A DNA stretch of 14,819 bases, from assembly GCA_937871685.1 (NCBI GenBank), contig CALMOL010000519.1:1-14819 (forward strand), in the 5' to 3' direction. Within the stretch, counting starts at the first letter, position 1; each line of letters starts with the position of its first letter. Made by a program: the position numbers and the translations under genes. The notes beneath the pieces were generated by a model. The model was not told the DNA's origin, made no database searches, and was given only the letters and a program-made list of their open reading frames with translations. The stretch is from an uncultured Verrucomicrobiota bacterium (GTDB lineage: Bacteria > Verrucomicrobiota > Verrucomicrobiia > Chthoniobacterales > SZAS-18). This document shows, piece by piece, positions 14,290 to 14,819 of the stretch.

Positions 14290-14819
14290 TCCGCGCCGTC
14301 ATCGCCGCCGACGAGGAGCTGGCGCGCCGCCGGCTGGACGCGCTGCTGGCGGATGCGCCGGACGTGGAGGTGGTGGCCCGCTGCGCCGATGGCCGCGCGA
14401 CGGTGGAAGCGGTGCGCCGCCTCGCGCCGGATCTCCTTTTCCTCGATGTGCAGATGCCGGAGGTGGATGGCTTCGCCGCGCTGGCGGAGCTCGGCGCGGA
14501 GGCTCCGCGCGCGGTGGTCTTCACCACGGCCTACGACCAATACGCGCTGCGCGCCTTCGACATCCACGCGGTGGATTACCTGCTGAAGCCCTTCGACGCG
14601 CGGCGCTTCCAGGCAGCGCTTCAGCGGGCGCGGGAAATCCTCTCGGCGCGGCAGACGGCGGAGATGTTTCGCGGGACGATCTCGGAGCTGTTGCACTCGA
14701 TGCAGACGGGGGGCGGCTACCTGGCGCGCTTTGTGTTGCGCTCGGCGGGGCGGATCTCGTTCCGGAATGTGTCGGACCTTTCCTGGGCGGAAGCGGAGGG
14801 AAATTACGTGCGCCTCCAC
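14283..14819 (+). CDS. LytTR-family response regulator (partial, runs off the window)
   Basis: The first 179 residues of a two-component regulator. The receiver domain (about 1-120) has the phosphate-accepting D55 in LLFLDVQMPEVDG, T81-T82 in FTTAYDQYAL and K102 in YLLKPFDARRF. The usual acidic pocket IVDDEPLAR reads IAADEELAR, so the first Asp is replaced by Ala (A9) while D10 and E11 remain. From about residue 148 a LytTR DNA-binding domain begins (RFVLRSAGRISFRNVSDLSW then EAEGNYVRLH, including the typical EAxGNYV). LytTR regulators bind paired direct repeats upstream of target genes. The ATG lies inside the end of the kinase gene (overlap ATGCTGA), making this its obvious partner. Confidence 0.95.
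   Translation, partial: MLIRAVIAADEELARRRLDALLADAPDVEVVARCADGRATVEAVRRLAPDLLFLDVQMPEVDGFAALAELGAEAPRAVVFTTAYDQYALRAFDIHAVDYLLKPFDARRFQAALQRAREILSARQTAEMFRGTISELLHSMQTGGGYLARFVLRSAGRISFRNVSDLSWAEAEGNYVRLH

Overview
The window is GC-rich (many 60-base stretches count at 65-75% GC). It looks like chromosome from a member of the Verrucomicrobiota, possibly an Opitutaceae relative. That assignment is inference. It rests on base composition, mostly absent Shine-Dalgarno sequences, an ACE-like M2 peptidase, secreted FG-GAP/VCBS and unknown proteins, and dispersed palindromic repeats of a kind I associate from memory with that phylum.

Layout. At 2-142 is the Pro/Thr/Ser-rich tail of a plus-strand gene. 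It converges, across a strong hairpin (159-184), on a secreted M2 peptidyl-dipeptidase (210-2045, minus). The gap from 2046 to 2539 holds a 255-bp palindromic element with a second, ~115-bp palindromic element nested inside it. Two small tandem DUF3592-type membrane proteins (2540-3389) and glmS (3516-5372) follow on the plus strand.

Directly after glmS the composition falls (one line counts at 38% GC) and an accessory segment begins. It carries, on the minus strand and transcribed toward glmS, a HigB2-like toxin, its NadS/HigA2-like antitoxin (4-nt overlap) and a PDDEXK_4-type nuclease-fold protein. Divergent from these is a DUF1016/YhcG nuclease gene broken twice: by a second copy of the ~115-bp palindromic element and by a frameshift near its end. 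The segment closes with a strikingly regular 21-bp-period tandem array (about 8756-9160) and about 570 bp with no recognisable gene.

From 9733 on, the composition is uniformly high in GC again. Here are two convergent secreted proteins of unknown function (9733-10287, plus; 10414-11283, minus), a secreted six-motif FG-GAP/VCBS propeller protein (11589-12803), a short intergenic stretch with repeat debris, and a LytS-type histidine kinase (13075-14289) overlapping a LytTR response regulator that runs off the window edge.

The main points of interest are the 21-bp array, which is close to two helical turns per unit and is built of overlapping dyads; the palindromic element, which can be reconstructed as a TA-targeting insertion inside the DUF1016 gene; and the position of the accessory segment exactly at the glmS 3' end, the classical Tn7 target.
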